Shown here in pieces: positions 1 to 7,834 of a stretch of DNA of 64,000 bases (positions within the stretch are counted from its first letter, which is position 1; every line of letters starts with the position of its first letter). Origin of the DNA: Roseiarcus sp963709655 (GTDB lineage Bacteria > Pseudomonadota > Alphaproteobacteria > Rhizobiales > Beijerinckiaceae). Both the position numbers and the translations under genes were made by a program. The stretch lies in contig CAVPXF010000007.1 of the NCBI GenBank assembly GCA_963709655.1, forward strand, positions 34,541 through 98,540. The letters run 5' to 3'. Below the pieces are notes generated by a model. It was not told where the DNA came from and did not search any database. It saw nothing but the letters and a program-made list of their open reading frames with translations.

Positions 1-827
1 GGCGTCTCGGTCAGCGTCATCAGCGAAGAGCCGGTTCCGTAAGTCGCTTTGACCGCTCCGGGAGAACGTATGCCGTGGCCGAACAGCGCGGCATGCGAGT
101 CCCCCATCATCGCATGGACAGCAACGCCTTCGATTAATCGATGAACATTCTTCGCCGCGCCGAACCTGGCGTTTGAATCCTCGACGCGCGGAAGGATCGA
201 CTTCGGCACGCCGAACAACTCGCAAAGCTCGTCGCCCCACTCTTGCTGGTGAATGTCGAACAGTTGCGTCCGCGAGGCGTTGCTAGCGTCCGTCGCGTGG
301 ACCGCGCCGCCGGTCAGGTTGTAGAGAAGCCAGGAGTCGATGGTTCCCGCGCACAGATCGCCGTGATCCGAAAGCGAACGGGCCTCGGGATAGGCCTCCA
401 GAAGCCAGCCGATCTTGGCGGCGGGAAAGAGCGGGTCGAGGCCGAGCCCGGTCTTCGCCTGGACCGCCGCCTCGATCGCCGGCGTGCGGAGCGCATCGAT
501 GCGGTCCGACGATCGGCGGCATTGCCAGGTCACGCAGGGGCCGATCGTTTCTCCGGTCGAACGTCGCCAAAGGAGAACGGTCTCGCGCTGATTGGAGACG
601 CCGATCGCGGCGATCGTCGCCGGCGCCGGCAGCGCCGAGAGGCAGCCGTCGATCGCAGCGGTCGTCGCGCGCCATATTTCGTCGCCCGACTGTTCGACCC
701 ATCCGGGACGCGGATAGGCGATCGGCGTCGGAACCGAATGGCGTGCGACAATGCGGCCGTCCGGGTCCAGGGCCAGCGCCTTGGTGTTGGTCGTGCCCTG
801 GTCGATGGCGAGGACGAAGTCGCTCAT
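1..827 (-). CDS. FGGY-family carbohydrate kinase (partial, C-terminus outside window)
   Basis: Sugar kinase of the FGGY family, transferring phosphate from ATP to a small polyol or keto-sugar in the cytoplasm. The N-terminus reads MSDFVLAIDQGTTNTKALAL, the phosphate-binding strand of glycerol/xylulose kinases, and a later stretch TDASNASRTQLFD matches glycerol-kinase-type sequence. About 275 codons are visible and the frame stays open to base 1, so the C-terminal ATPase half is missing. The ATG follows the TGA of the transketolase subunit with no gap, so it is the fourth gene of the leftward isomerase-transketolase operon. By context it would phosphorylate the ketose made by the isomerase (apulose is the best guess). 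Glycerol or xylulose kinase activity cannot be excluded from sequence alone. Confidence 0.9.
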   Translation of the reverse strand, partial: MSDFVLAIDQGTTNTKALALDPDGRIVARHSVPTPIAYPRPGWVEQSGDEIWRATTAAIDGCLSALPAPATIAAIGVSNQRETVLLWRRSTGETIGPCVTWQCRRSSDRIDALRTPAIEAAVQAKTGLGLDPLFPAAKIGWLLEAYPEARSLSDHGDLCAGTIDSWLLYNLTGGAVHATDASNASRTQLFDIHQQEWGDELCELFGVPKSILPRVEDSNARFGAAKNVHRLIEGVAVHAMMGDSHAALFGHGIRSPGAVKATYGTGSSLMTLTET

Positions 828-1790
828 TCACGACGATCCTAACGAAATCGCTTGGCGCGCCGCCTTTTCGATGCCATCCGATGTCAGCCCGAACTTCTCG
901 AGTAGGAATTTTGGCGATCCGGTTGGCATGAAACCGGGAAAACCGAGAATGCGGATCGGGCAGGGGCGATAGCCGGCGACCACCTCCGCCACCGCTCCCC
1001 CGAGCCCTCCGCGTATGGAATGCTCCTCGACCGTCACGATCGCTCTGAGATCCGCGGCTGCCCGAATGGCCGCTTCGTCGAGGGGGGCGATCGAGGCCAT
1101 ATTGACGACCCGGGCGCTGACGCCGCCGGCGGCCAGACGATCGGCGGCTTCCAGCGCGCGCGTGACCATGACCCCGCAGCCGATGATGGCGACGTCGGTT
1201 CCCTCGCGAAGCGTCTCGGCCTTGCCGATCTCGAACCGGGCGTCATCGGGACGCGGCAACTTCGGAACGCCGAACCGGGTGATGCGCAGGAACACCGGTC
1301 CTTCGTGCGCCGCAGCCGCCTCGACGGCCTGAGCGGTCTGCCAAGGGTCTGACGGCACGATGACCGCGAGATTGGGCAGGAGCCTCAGCCAGGCCATGTC
1401 CTCGATCGAGTGATGGGTCGGCCCAAGCTCGCCGTATCCAACGCCAGGCGACTGGCCGACAAGCTTCACGTTGGCGTTGCTGTAAGCGACGTCGGCCTTG
1501 ATCTGCTCGAGGGCGCGGGCGGTGAGGAAGCATGAGGCCGCGCTGACAAACGGGATCTTGCCGCCATTGGCGAGACCCGAGCCGACGCCGACCATGTTCT
1601 GCTCGGCGATGCCGACGTTGATCGTGCGCTCCGGCCACCGCTTGCGGAAGCCGCCGAGCTTGGACGAACCGATGCTGTCGTTGACCACGATCACGATGCG
1701 ATCGTCGCGCTCGGCAACCTGGTCGAGTGTCGCGGCGAAGGCGTCGCGGCAATCGAAGAGGTTGGATGCGGAAGGCTGGCTCATGCTCAT
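828..1790 (-). CDS. Transketolase C-terminal (pyrimidine + C-domain) subunit
   Basis: Second half of a split thiamine-diphosphate transketolase, 320 residues. It carries the pyrimidine-binding domain (GIAEQNMVGVGSGLA near residue 80, with the Glu that activates TPP) and the C-terminal domain (DVAIIGCGVMVTRALEAA near residue 200). Its ATG overlaps the TGA of the N-terminal subunit (1787-1790), so the two halves are translationally coupled, and the kinase gene follows directly. Split transketolases next to a sugar isomerase and an FGGY kinase are known in dedicated sugar pathways such as apulose-4-phosphate transketolase, rather than the housekeeping pentose-phosphate pathway. The substrate assignment is inference. 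A second ATG lies two codons in (1784). Confidence 0.93.
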   Translation of the reverse strand: MSMSQPSASNLFDCRDAFAATLDQVAERDDRIVIVVNDSIGSSKLGGFRKRWPERTINVGIAEQNMVGVGSGLANGGKIPFVSAASCFLTARALEQIKADVAYSNANVKLVGQSPGVGYGELGPTHHSIEDMAWLRLLPNLAVIVPSDPWQTAQAVEAAAAHEGPVFLRITRFGVPKLPRPDDARFEIGKAETLREGTDVAIIGCGVMVTRALEAADRLAAGGVSARVVNMASIAPLDEAAIRAAADLRAIVTVEEHSIRGGLGGAVAEVVAGYRPCPIRILGFPGFMPTGSPKFLLEKFGLTSDGIEKAARQAISLGSS

Positions 1791-2641
1791 GGCTGGCTCA
1801 ATTCTTCCATAGCCTGATCAAGTTGCGCCTGGGTCGGAACGCCGTGATGCCAACTGACCTGGTCTTCCATGTACGACACGCCTTTCCCCTTGATGGTATG
1901 GGCGATCACGCACAGCGGTTTTGTCCGATCCGGGTTCCGGGCAAAGGCATCCAGGAGAGCCCCCGGGTCGTGACCGTCGACGTCGACCACGTCCCAGCGA
2001 AAGGCGCGAAACTTGTCGGCCAGCGGCTCGACGTCATTCGTCTCAGCGACCCGCGCGCCCTGCTGCAACGTATTTCTGTCGATGATCAGGATCAGGTTTG
2101 CCAGCCTGTGATGACCCGCCGCCATGGCGGCCTCCCAATTGCTGCCTTCCTGCAACTCGCCGTCGCCGGTGATGACGAAGACGCGATAAGCGGCTCGGTC
2201 GATCTTTCCGGCCAGCGCAACGCCGACGGCGATCGGCAGTCCGTGGCCGAGCGGGCCCGTGTTGGCCTCGACGCCCGGGACATAGTTGCGGTTCGGATGC
2301 CCGTTCAGCATCGACAGCGGCTTCATATAGGTCTGAAGCGCCTCGACCGGGATGAAGCCCGCTTCGGCCAGGGTCGCGTAGAGGGCGCCGCTCGCATGGC
2401 CCTTGCTCAGGATCAGCCGGTCGCGGTCGGGCGCGCGCGGCGCCTTCGGATCGACCCGCAGCACGCCGAGATAGAGCGTCGCCAGGATGTCCGCGACCGA
2501 CATGTCGCCGCCGGGATGACCCAGCCGCGCCTCGAACACCATTTTCAGCGCATCCCTTCGGATCGCTCGCGCTCGCGCGCGAATTCCCGCGACGAGTTCT
2601 TCTCGGGTCAGAGCTTGCTGAGGATCGGATTCAAACGCCAT
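1787..2641 (-). CDS. Transketolase N-terminal (TPP-binding) subunit
   Basis: First half of the split transketolase, 284 residues, about the usual length for the separate PP-domain subunit. The TPP/Mg motif is visible as GDGELQEGSNWEAAMAAG followed by NLILIIDRN, and HPGGDMSVADILATLY near residue 43 is the conserved substrate-side loop. It starts four bases after the stop of the isomerase gene, in the same leftward operon. Together with the downstream subunit it would form the heterotetramer that moves a two-carbon unit from a ketose phosphate to an aldose phosphate. The family is certain; the specific ketose phosphate is inferred from the gene cluster. Confidence 0.93.
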   Translation of the reverse strand: MAFESDPQQALTREELVAGIRARARAIRRDALKMVFEARLGHPGGDMSVADILATLYLGVLRVDPKAPRAPDRDRLILSKGHASGALYATLAEAGFIPVEALQTYMKPLSMLNGHPNRNYVPGVEANTGPLGHGLPIAVGVALAGKIDRAAYRVFVITGDGELQEGSNWEAAMAAGHHRLANLILIIDRNTLQQGARVAETNDVEPLADKFRAFRWDVVDVDGHDPGALLDAFARNPDRTKPLCVIAHTIKGKGVSYMEDQVSWHHGVPTQAQLDQAMEELSQP

Positions 2642-2645
2642 CGCC

Positions 2646-4118
2646 TCACCCGCGGAAAATGGAGGACCCGAACGCCTCGCCGGCGGGCTCGGATTGGTGG
2701 CGGTAGATCGGCCAGTTCAGATAGCGCGTGATCGCCTCGTGAACCGCGCCGGCGTGATGGCCGCGCACCATTGCCACATGATGCTCGAAACCGTTGCGCG
2801 CAATGAATCCGAGCAGCGGCCGCAGCCTCGTCACTTTCGTCACCGCAATGCCTCCGTCCATGGCGAAGGGATCGGCGGTGAACTCGCCTTCGCCGACATA
2901 GGCCTTGACGGTCCCCAGCCTGTCGTCAGTGGAGGCGCGGAAGAAGGTCATCGGTCCGGGCTGGACCTTTCCCTTGACGGCGCCGAAGCAGTTTTCCTTG
3001 CCGAGCACGCTGCCGAGGACGTCGAGCTCCGAGATTTCCGGAGTCTCGCCGATGAAGCTCTTTGGGTAGTTGCCACAGTGGGTGCAGACGCATTTGTCGG
3101 CCTCGCGGCCGTAGTTGTTGTTCCAGTCGAGGATTGCCGACGGCGCTTCCGCGGCGAGGGCCAGCGCGTACATCGAGATCGCGCCCATGACGTCGACCTC
3201 GCAGGCGCTCGGCGCCAGCTTCTCGCCCATCATGCTCATGGTGAGGCAGGTCGCGCAGCCGAAATTGTCCTGCAGGCTGCGCCAGCATTGGATGGCGCTG
3301 GCGTCGCATTCGTTCTCTTCGATCCAACGGTCGACTGCGAGCGTCCACTTCGCCTGCCGAACGATCTTTTCAGGCTTTATGGTGGAAGGGATCCGGCCGT
3401 AGGCGCCGATTTCCTCGAGCTTCGACTTGACCTCCGGCGCGTCGTTGGAGAGCGCATTCGCCGCGAAGATGATCTCGGACAGATCGACGGTGACAACCGT
3501 CAGCCCGGACGCCTGCAACAGCTTCTCGCTGAAGCGCATGGTCTGGAACGCGCCGGTGCGGGCGCCGATCGAGCCGATCCGTGCGTGCCTGAGGCCGCGG
3601 ACGACACGGCAGATCCTGACGAACCGGTCGAGGTCCGCCGCGAACTCGGCGCCGTCGACGTCGCAGGTATGGGTGGTCGTGTCGGTGAAGGCGACGCCGT
3701 ACTGGTAGAAATTGTTGGCGACGGAGAACTTGCCGCAGAAGGCGTCCCGGCGGCTCTTGACGTCGACTTTGTCGATTTCGTCGTTGCTCGCTTGCAGCAA
3801 AATGGGAACGTTCAGGCGCGCTTCGTTGACGAGTTCGGAAATCGCGATCTCGTCGCCAAAATTCGGCAGGCAAATGACGAGGCCGTCGATGGGGACGCGC
3901 TGGTCGCGAAAGAAGGCCGCATATTGGCGCGCGTCGTTACGGGACTGCACCGCGCCGTTCTTGGTTGCGTCGACCGGCAGGATCTCGGCCACGACATTCA
4001 ACCGGTCGAGCTGCTTCGTGAGCTCCGCACGGGTCTGAAGCGCCGGCGCCCCGTTGAAGAATTCCCGGCTGCCGACCACCAATCCAAGTTTGATCGGGCG
4101 AAGATTGCTCTTTGTCAT
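2646..4118 (-). CDS. L-fucose/L-arabinose isomerase-fold sugar isomerase
   Basis: Cytoplasmic aldose-ketose isomerase of the FucI/AraA-like superfamily, 490 residues. The N-terminal domain opens with KLGLVVGSREFF and the C-terminal domain holds the conserved metal-site region (acidic CEVDVMGAISMYAL and the late HHVAMVRGHHAGAVHEA, rich in His). A cysteine-rich stretch, CVCTHCGNYPKSF, lies around residue 345. It is the first gene of the leftward operon, divergent from the CUT2 importer, and is followed by the split transketolase and kinase, so it should convert the imported aldose to the ketose that is then phosphorylated. Superfamily members act on fucose, arabinose and sulfosugar derivatives. 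D-apiose to D-apulose is proposed here from context only. Confidence 0.85.
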   Translation of the reverse strand: MTKSNLRPIKLGLVVGSREFFNGAPALQTRAELTKQLDRLNVVAEILPVDATKNGAVQSRNDARQYAAFFRDQRVPIDGLVICLPNFGDEIAISELVNEARLNVPILLQASNDEIDKVDVKSRRDAFCGKFSVANNFYQYGVAFTDTTTHTCDVDGAEFAADLDRFVRICRVVRGLRHARIGSIGARTGAFQTMRFSEKLLQASGLTVVTVDLSEIIFAANALSNDAPEVKSKLEEIGAYGRIPSTIKPEKIVRQAKWTLAVDRWIEENECDASAIQCWRSLQDNFGCATCLTMSMMGEKLAPSACEVDVMGAISMYALALAAEAPSAILDWNNNYGREADKCVCTHCGNYPKSFIGETPEISELDVLGSVLGKENCFGAVKGKVQPGPMTFFRASTDDRLGTVKAYVGEGEFTADPFAMDGGIAVTKVTRLRPLLGFIARNGFEHHVAMVRGHHAGAVHEAITRYLNWPIYRHQSEPAGEAFGSSIFRG

Positions 4119-4180
4119 GGTTTGCGACCCGCTTTCGCGATCGGCTCGGCCGCAGCGCCGGCCGACCTCCCTGCCATCTT

Positions 4181-4195
4181 TCGATTAGCAACGAT
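4181..4195. promoter_or_regulatory. Operator candidate 1 (TCGATTAGCAACGAT)
   Basis: The sequence has the form TCGAT-N5-ACGAT, the same pattern as the sequence at 10188-10202 downstream of the CUT1 promoter. It lies 10 bases downstream (leftward) of the candidate -10 TATTAA, where a repressor would block the isomerase operon. Recognition by the DeoR-family protein at 9089 is inferred from position only. Confidence 0.45.
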
Positions 4196-4204
4196 TTCTC
4201 GCAC

Positions 4205-4231
4205 TTAATATCTTTTTTTGCGGTTTGTAAA
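4205..4231 (-). promoter_or_regulatory. Candidate promoter for the isomerase-transketolase-kinase operon
   Basis: On the minus strand TTTACA (4231-4226) is followed after 15 bases by TATTAA (4210-4205). The spacer is shorter than the optimal 17, so this is a weak match, but it sits between the operator candidate and the start of the divergent operon. Confidence 0.35.
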
Positions 4232-4311
4232 GAGGGCCGTCGCGCCGACCGGAAGCAAACTGCGGCTGAACGGGCCGGCGCGATCCGGATTTGATGCGGC
4301 TATTTTGCGAC

Positions 4312-4341
4312 TTGACAGGAAAACAAAATCATTGCACGAAT
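4312..4341 (+). promoter_or_regulatory. Candidate promoter for the CUT2 importer operon
   Basis: A consensus TTGACA lies at 4312-4317, with a weak -10 (ACGAAT, 4336-4341). The operator candidate starts exactly 30 bases after the first base of the -35, the same spacing as in the CUT1 promoter at 10157. Confidence 0.45.
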
Positions 4342-4359
4342 ATCGCGATCAAACGCAAG
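4342..4359. promoter_or_regulatory. Operator candidate 2
   Basis: ATCGCGATCAAACGCAAG matches 13 of 18 positions of ATCGATAGCAAACGATAG at 10187-10204, including the shared CAAACG core, and sits at the same distance (30 bases) from the -35 element. This parallel geometry is the main argument that it is a regulator site. Confidence 0.45.
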
Positions 4360-4565
4360 AATTGGAAAAGGGAGGCGCCTTCTCGACGCGACCCACCGGC
4401 CTGCTGGCAAAGCTGGCGTTCCTCGTGGCCCGTCCGTCTCTGCCGACGATCCCAGATTTCCGGAAGTTCTGCGTGCGTTGTCGGCATCCAACGCAACGCG
4501 TCTTTTCCCAGCGTCGGCTTGGAAGGGCTTATTTTGATGCTCGAGAGTGAAATGGGAGGTCAACA

Positions 4566-5501
4566 ATGAAACTAGGTTACGCTTTGGCCGGCGCTCTTGT
4601 CGCCAGCGTCGCGATGATGAGCGGCTCCGCGTACGCCGCAGGGCTCATCGCCATCATCACCCCTTCGCACGACAACCCCTTCTTCGCCACGGAGGCCAGT
4701 GGAGCGGCCGCCAAAGCCAAGGCTCTGGGCTACGACACGTTGGTCCTCGTTCACGACGATGACGCCAACAAGCAGAACCAGTTGATCGATTCGGCTATCG
4801 CCCGCAAGGCGGTGGCGATTATTCTGGACAACGCAGGAGCGGACGCTTCGATCGAGGCGGTTCAAAAGGCCAAGGCCGCGGGCATTCCGAGCTTTCTGAT
4901 TGATCGCGAGATCAACAAGACGGGAGTGGCCGTCGCGCAAATCGTGTCCAACAACTATCAGGGCGCGACGCTCGGCGGGCAGGATTTTGCGAAGGTCATG
5001 GGCGAAAAAGGCCCCTACGCCGAACTGGTCGGCAAGGAGTCGGACACCAATGCCGGAATTCGCTCCAAGGGCTATCACGACGTTCTCGATCAGTACCCCG
5101 ACCTGAAGATGGTCGCGCAGCAGAGCGCGAACTGGAGCCAGACCGAGGCGTATTCCAAGATGCAGGCGATGCTGCAAGCTCATCCGGAGATCAAGGGCGT
5201 GATTTCCGGCAATGACACCATGGCGATGGGAGCCATGGCGGCGCTTGAGGCCGCGCATCGTCCCGATGTGGTCATCGTTGGCTTCGACGGCTCGAACGAC
5301 GTCCGCGATGCGATCGAGGCGGGGAAGATCGCCGCGACCGTGCTTCAGCCGGCTTACTTCATCTCGCAGCTCGCGGTCGAAGAGGCCGACCAGTACCTTA
5401 AGACCAAGTCGACCGGCAAGCCCGAGAAGCAATCCATCGATTGCATCCTCATCACCAAGGCGAACGCCGGCAAGCTCAACAACTTCCAACTCTCGGAGTA
5501 G
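4566..5501 (+). CDS. Ribose-type (CUT2) sugar ABC transporter substrate-binding protein
   Basis: Periplasmic sugar-binding protein of the RbsB type, 311 residues. A signal peptide is seen (MKLGYALAGALVASVAMMSG, cleavage after SAYA), followed by GLIAIITPSHDNPFFATE, the classical start of the mature fold in which PSHDNPFF contacts the ligand. VIVGFDGSNDVRDAIEAG near residue 240 is the conserved hinge and ligand segment. It delivers a pentose-like sugar to the permease and ATPase encoded just downstream. It is the first gene of its operon and is separated from the rest by a GC-rich stem-loop (5516-5548) that may stabilise the message. The ligand is inferred to be apiose. Confidence 0.93.
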   Translation: MKLGYALAGALVASVAMMSGSAYAAGLIAIITPSHDNPFFATEASGAAAKAKALGYDTLVLVHDDDANKQNQLIDSAIARKAVAIILDNAGADASIEAVQKAKAAGIPSFLIDREINKTGVAVAQIVSNNYQGATLGGQDFAKVMGEKGPYAELVGKESDTNAGIRSKGYHDVLDQYPDLKMVAQQSANWSQTEAYSKMQAMLQAHPEIKGVISGNDTMAMGAMAALEAAHRPDVVIVGFDGSNDVRDAIEAGKIAATVLQPAYFISQLAVEEADQYLKTKSTGKPEKQSIDCILITKANAGKLNNFQLSE

Positions 5502-5515
5502 TCTCCCTATCGTTC

Positions 5516-5548
5516 GCGGCGGGTTGCGGACCTCCGCATCCCCGCCGC
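5516..5548 (+). promoter_or_regulatory. GC-rich stem-loop after the binding-protein gene
   Basis: GCGGCGGG (5516-5523) pairs with CCCGCCGC (5541-5548), with an inner TGCGGA/CCGCA pairing. There is no T-run after it, so an mRNA-stabilising or attenuating hairpin that raises binding-protein expression over the downstream genes is likelier than a true terminator. Confidence 0.45.
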
Positions 5549-5623
5549 GCGTCGACGCATATCCGTAATGCATCCTGCAGCGACGTCCGACGGGCGGCGC
5601 GTCGCACTGCGCTCAGGCATCCG

Positions 5624-6280
5624 ATGACCGTGACGAGACCTATAATTCGGCTGGCGCTGTTGCTTCCGCTCGCCCTCGGGGGCTGCAAGATCGTCAGCGA
5701 TAAGGAGCTCGCTGCGATCGGCGCGAAGTCGCCGAACGCGTTCGACGCGACCGCCTATGTCGAGAAGATCTGGACGCCGACCGCCGTTACGGATTTCAAG
5801 ACCAGCGCCGTCGATCTCGCAACGCTCTTGCCCGAGATCGAGGCCGATCCCGAGAAGGCCGGGCAAGCCCACGGTCGGGGCGGCGGCGAGGGCAATCCCT
5901 GGAGCTACGAAGTCAAGGGCGAGGGAAAGGTCGCCGCGGTCGACGTCACATCGCGCCATGGACTGATGACGGTGGACGTCGATACCAAGAGCGGGACGCG
6001 GCAAGTGGACCTTCAGATCGGTCCCGTTATTTTCGGAACGGCGCTGCGCGACAGCCTCCCGTTCATTCACTTTGGCGATTTCGTCAATCAGATTCAGTTC
6101 GCCCAGATTTCTCGCGCCCTCAACGATGCGGCCACGAAACATATGATGAATGGCCTGAATCCCAAGGATTTGGCGGGCAAAACCATCGTTTTCTACGGCG
6201 CGGCGACCCAAGGGTCGGCGTCGGCGAGAATGAGCGTCACGCCCATCTCGATCGAGATCGCGAAGGGAAAATCTCCATGA
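5624..6280 (+). CDS. DUF2291-type periplasmic lipoprotein
   Basis: A 218-residue predicted lipoprotein: a basic N-terminus, a hydrophobic segment and the lipobox LGGC with Cys21, then KIVSDKELAAIG. The body resembles DUF2291 proteins, which are repeatedly found inside ribose-type ABC operons in proteobacteria and whose function is not established. It sits between the binding protein and the ATPase gene, on the same strand, and its TGA lies at 6278-6280. An accessory role in transporter assembly or ligand handling at the outer face of the inner membrane is only inferred. The ATG at 5624 is chosen because it gives a complete lipoprotein signal; the frame extends further upstream without signal-like features. 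Confidence 0.75.
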   Translation: MTVTRPIIRLALLLPLALGGCKIVSDKELAAIGAKSPNAFDATAYVEKIWTPTAVTDFKTSAVDLATLLPEIEADPEKAGQAHGRGGGEGNPWSYEVKGEGKVAAVDVTSRHGLMTVDVDTKSGTRQVDLQIGPVIFGTALRDSLPFIHFGDFVNQIQFAQISRALNDAATKHMMNGLNPKDLAGKTIVFYGAATQGSASARMSVTPISIEIAKGKSP

Positions 6281-6292
6281 GCGACGCGACGC

Positions 6293-7834
6293 TTGCGGCC
6301 GACTGCGGGCGTGATTCTGCGAGCGGAGGGGATCGGGAAAGTCTTTCCGGGAACGATCGCGTTGCGCGACGTCGACTTCGAGGTTCGGCGGGCCGCCGTC
6401 AATGTGCTTATCGGTGAGAACGGCGCCGGCAAGTCGACCTTGATGAAGATTCTCGCCGGCGTGGTCCCGCCGACCTCGGGGCGGCTGCTCCTCGAGGGCA
6501 AGGAGGTCCGGTTCAATTCGGTTCGCGACGCGGCTCATCACGGCATCGGAATCATCTTTCAGGAACTGAACCTCTGTCCGAATCTCAGCGTCGCCGAGAA
6601 CCTCAGCCTCGTCGATCCTCCTACCCGTTTCGGATTCCATATCGACCGGGCGCGCCAGGTGGACCAAGCGCGGGCCCTGATTGCGCGCCTGGAACAACCG
6701 ATCGAACCGACGGCGCTCGCCGACGACCTGCGCATTGGCCAGCAGCAGATCGTTGAGATCGCGAAATCCCTCGCCGCCGACGTCGACATCTTGATCATGG
6801 ACGAACCGACCTCCGCACTCAGCGCGCCGGAGGTGGAAGTCCTGTTCGGCATCATCCGCGATCTCAAAACGCACGGGGTCTCCATCATCTACATCTCTCA
6901 CCGGCTCGAAGAGATTCTGCGAATTGGCGACTACGTGACGGTCCTGAGAGACGGCCGGCGCCAGGCGCACGCCCTGGTCAAGGACATCTCGGTCGAATGG
7001 ATGATCGGGCAGATGGTCGGGCCGAGCGGCGCGGCCGCACAGACCGAGTTGGCGGCGACGGGAAGGGTCGCTCTGTCGGTGCGGGACGTCACGCTGCCGC
7101 GCGCGGCAGGGGGATTTCTCGTCGATCGTGTGTCGCTGGACGTGCAGGCCGGCGAAGTCGTCTGCATATACGGGCTGCTCGGCGCGGGTCGGTCGGAACT
7201 TTTCGAGTGTCTGATGGGATTGCAACCGGCGTCGAGCGGTCGGGTCGAACTCGATGGGAAGGACCTTTCGGGCGAGACGATCGGGAGCCGCATCCGTCAA
7301 GGTCTCGTCCTCGTTCCCGAGGATCGGCAGCGCGACGGGCTCGTCCAGGCCATGTCCGTGCGCGCCAATCTGACGCTTGCAAGCCTGCGCCGCTTTGCCC
7401 CGCTGTTCAGTATCCGCGACGCGCCCGAGCGTGCCGAGGCGCGTCGGATGATCGAGCGGCTGACCATAAAGGTCTCGTCCCCGGAAGTGGAGGTCACGGC
7501 GCTGAGCGGCGGCAACCAGCAGAAGGTCGTGATCGGCAAGGGTCTGCTGACAGAACCCCACGTGATCCTGCTCGACGAACCCACACGCGGCGTCGACGTC
7601 GGCGCGAAGGCGGAGATCTTTCGCGTCATGCGCCGGCTGGCGCGCGACGGACTCGGCATCCTCTTCTCGACCTCCGACCTCAAGGAGGCTTTGGGGTACG
7701 CAGACCGCGTGGTTGTCATGTCGAGCGGCCGAATTTCCGGCGATTTTGCGCGGGCCGAGGCGACCGAGACCGCCGTCATCGAGGCCTCCGCGCCCAACTT
7801 CAACGGACGGGGCGCTAAGGAAAGACGAGCATGA
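6293..7834 (+). CDS. Ribose-type sugar ABC transporter ATP-binding protein (duplicated ATPase)
   Basis: RbsA/MglA-type ATPase with two nucleotide-binding domains, about 513 residues. Domain 1 has Walker A GENGAGKST (near residue 45) and Walker B ILIMDEPTSAL, with a degenerate signature (LRIGQQQ). Domain 2 has a degenerate Walker A region (YGLLGAGRSELFE), the intact signature LSGGNQQK and Walker B VILLDEPTRGVDVG. This asymmetry is normal for the family. The start is unsettled: the frame begins after the lipoprotein stop and offers only TTG (6293) or GTG (6311). The well-placed ATG at 6277, with an upstream AAGGGA and an ATGA overlap with the previous stop, is out of frame. It couples through ATGA (7831) to the permease. 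Confidence 0.9.
   Translation: MRPTAGVILRAEGIGKVFPGTIALRDVDFEVRRAAVNVLIGENGAGKSTLMKILAGVVPPTSGRLLLEGKEVRFNSVRDAAHHGIGIIFQELNLCPNLSVAENLSLVDPPTRFGFHIDRARQVDQARALIARLEQPIEPTALADDLRIGQQQIVEIAKSLAADVDILIMDEPTSALSAPEVEVLFGIIRDLKTHGVSIIYISHRLEEILRIGDYVTVLRDGRRQAHALVKDISVEWMIGQMVGPSGAAAQTELAATGRVALSVRDVTLPRAAGGFLVDRVSLDVQAGEVVCIYGLLGAGRSELFECLMGLQPASSGRVELDGKDLSGETIGSRIRQGLVLVPEDRQRDGLVQAMSVRANLTLASLRRFAPLFSIRDAPERAEARRMIERLTIKVSSPEVEVTALSGGNQQKVVIGKGLLTEPHVILLDEPTRGVDVGAKAEIFRVMRRLARDGLGILFSTSDLKEALGYADRVVVMSSGRISGDFARAEATETAVIEASAPNFNGRGAKERRA

Larger units (their letters stand above)
4119..4565. promoter_or_regulatory. Divergent regulatory region between isomerase operon and CUT2 importer operon
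   Basis: A 447-bp gap, AT-richer than its flanks, separates the two divergent operons and contains no convincing gene. It holds a leftward promoter candidate (4205-4231), a rightward one (4312-4341) and an operator-like sequence beside each (4181-4195 and 4342-4359). The importer gene is preceded by a good ribosome-binding site (GGGAGG just upstream of 4566). Rightward transcription from about 4345 would leave a leader of about 220 bases. Confidence 0.6.
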
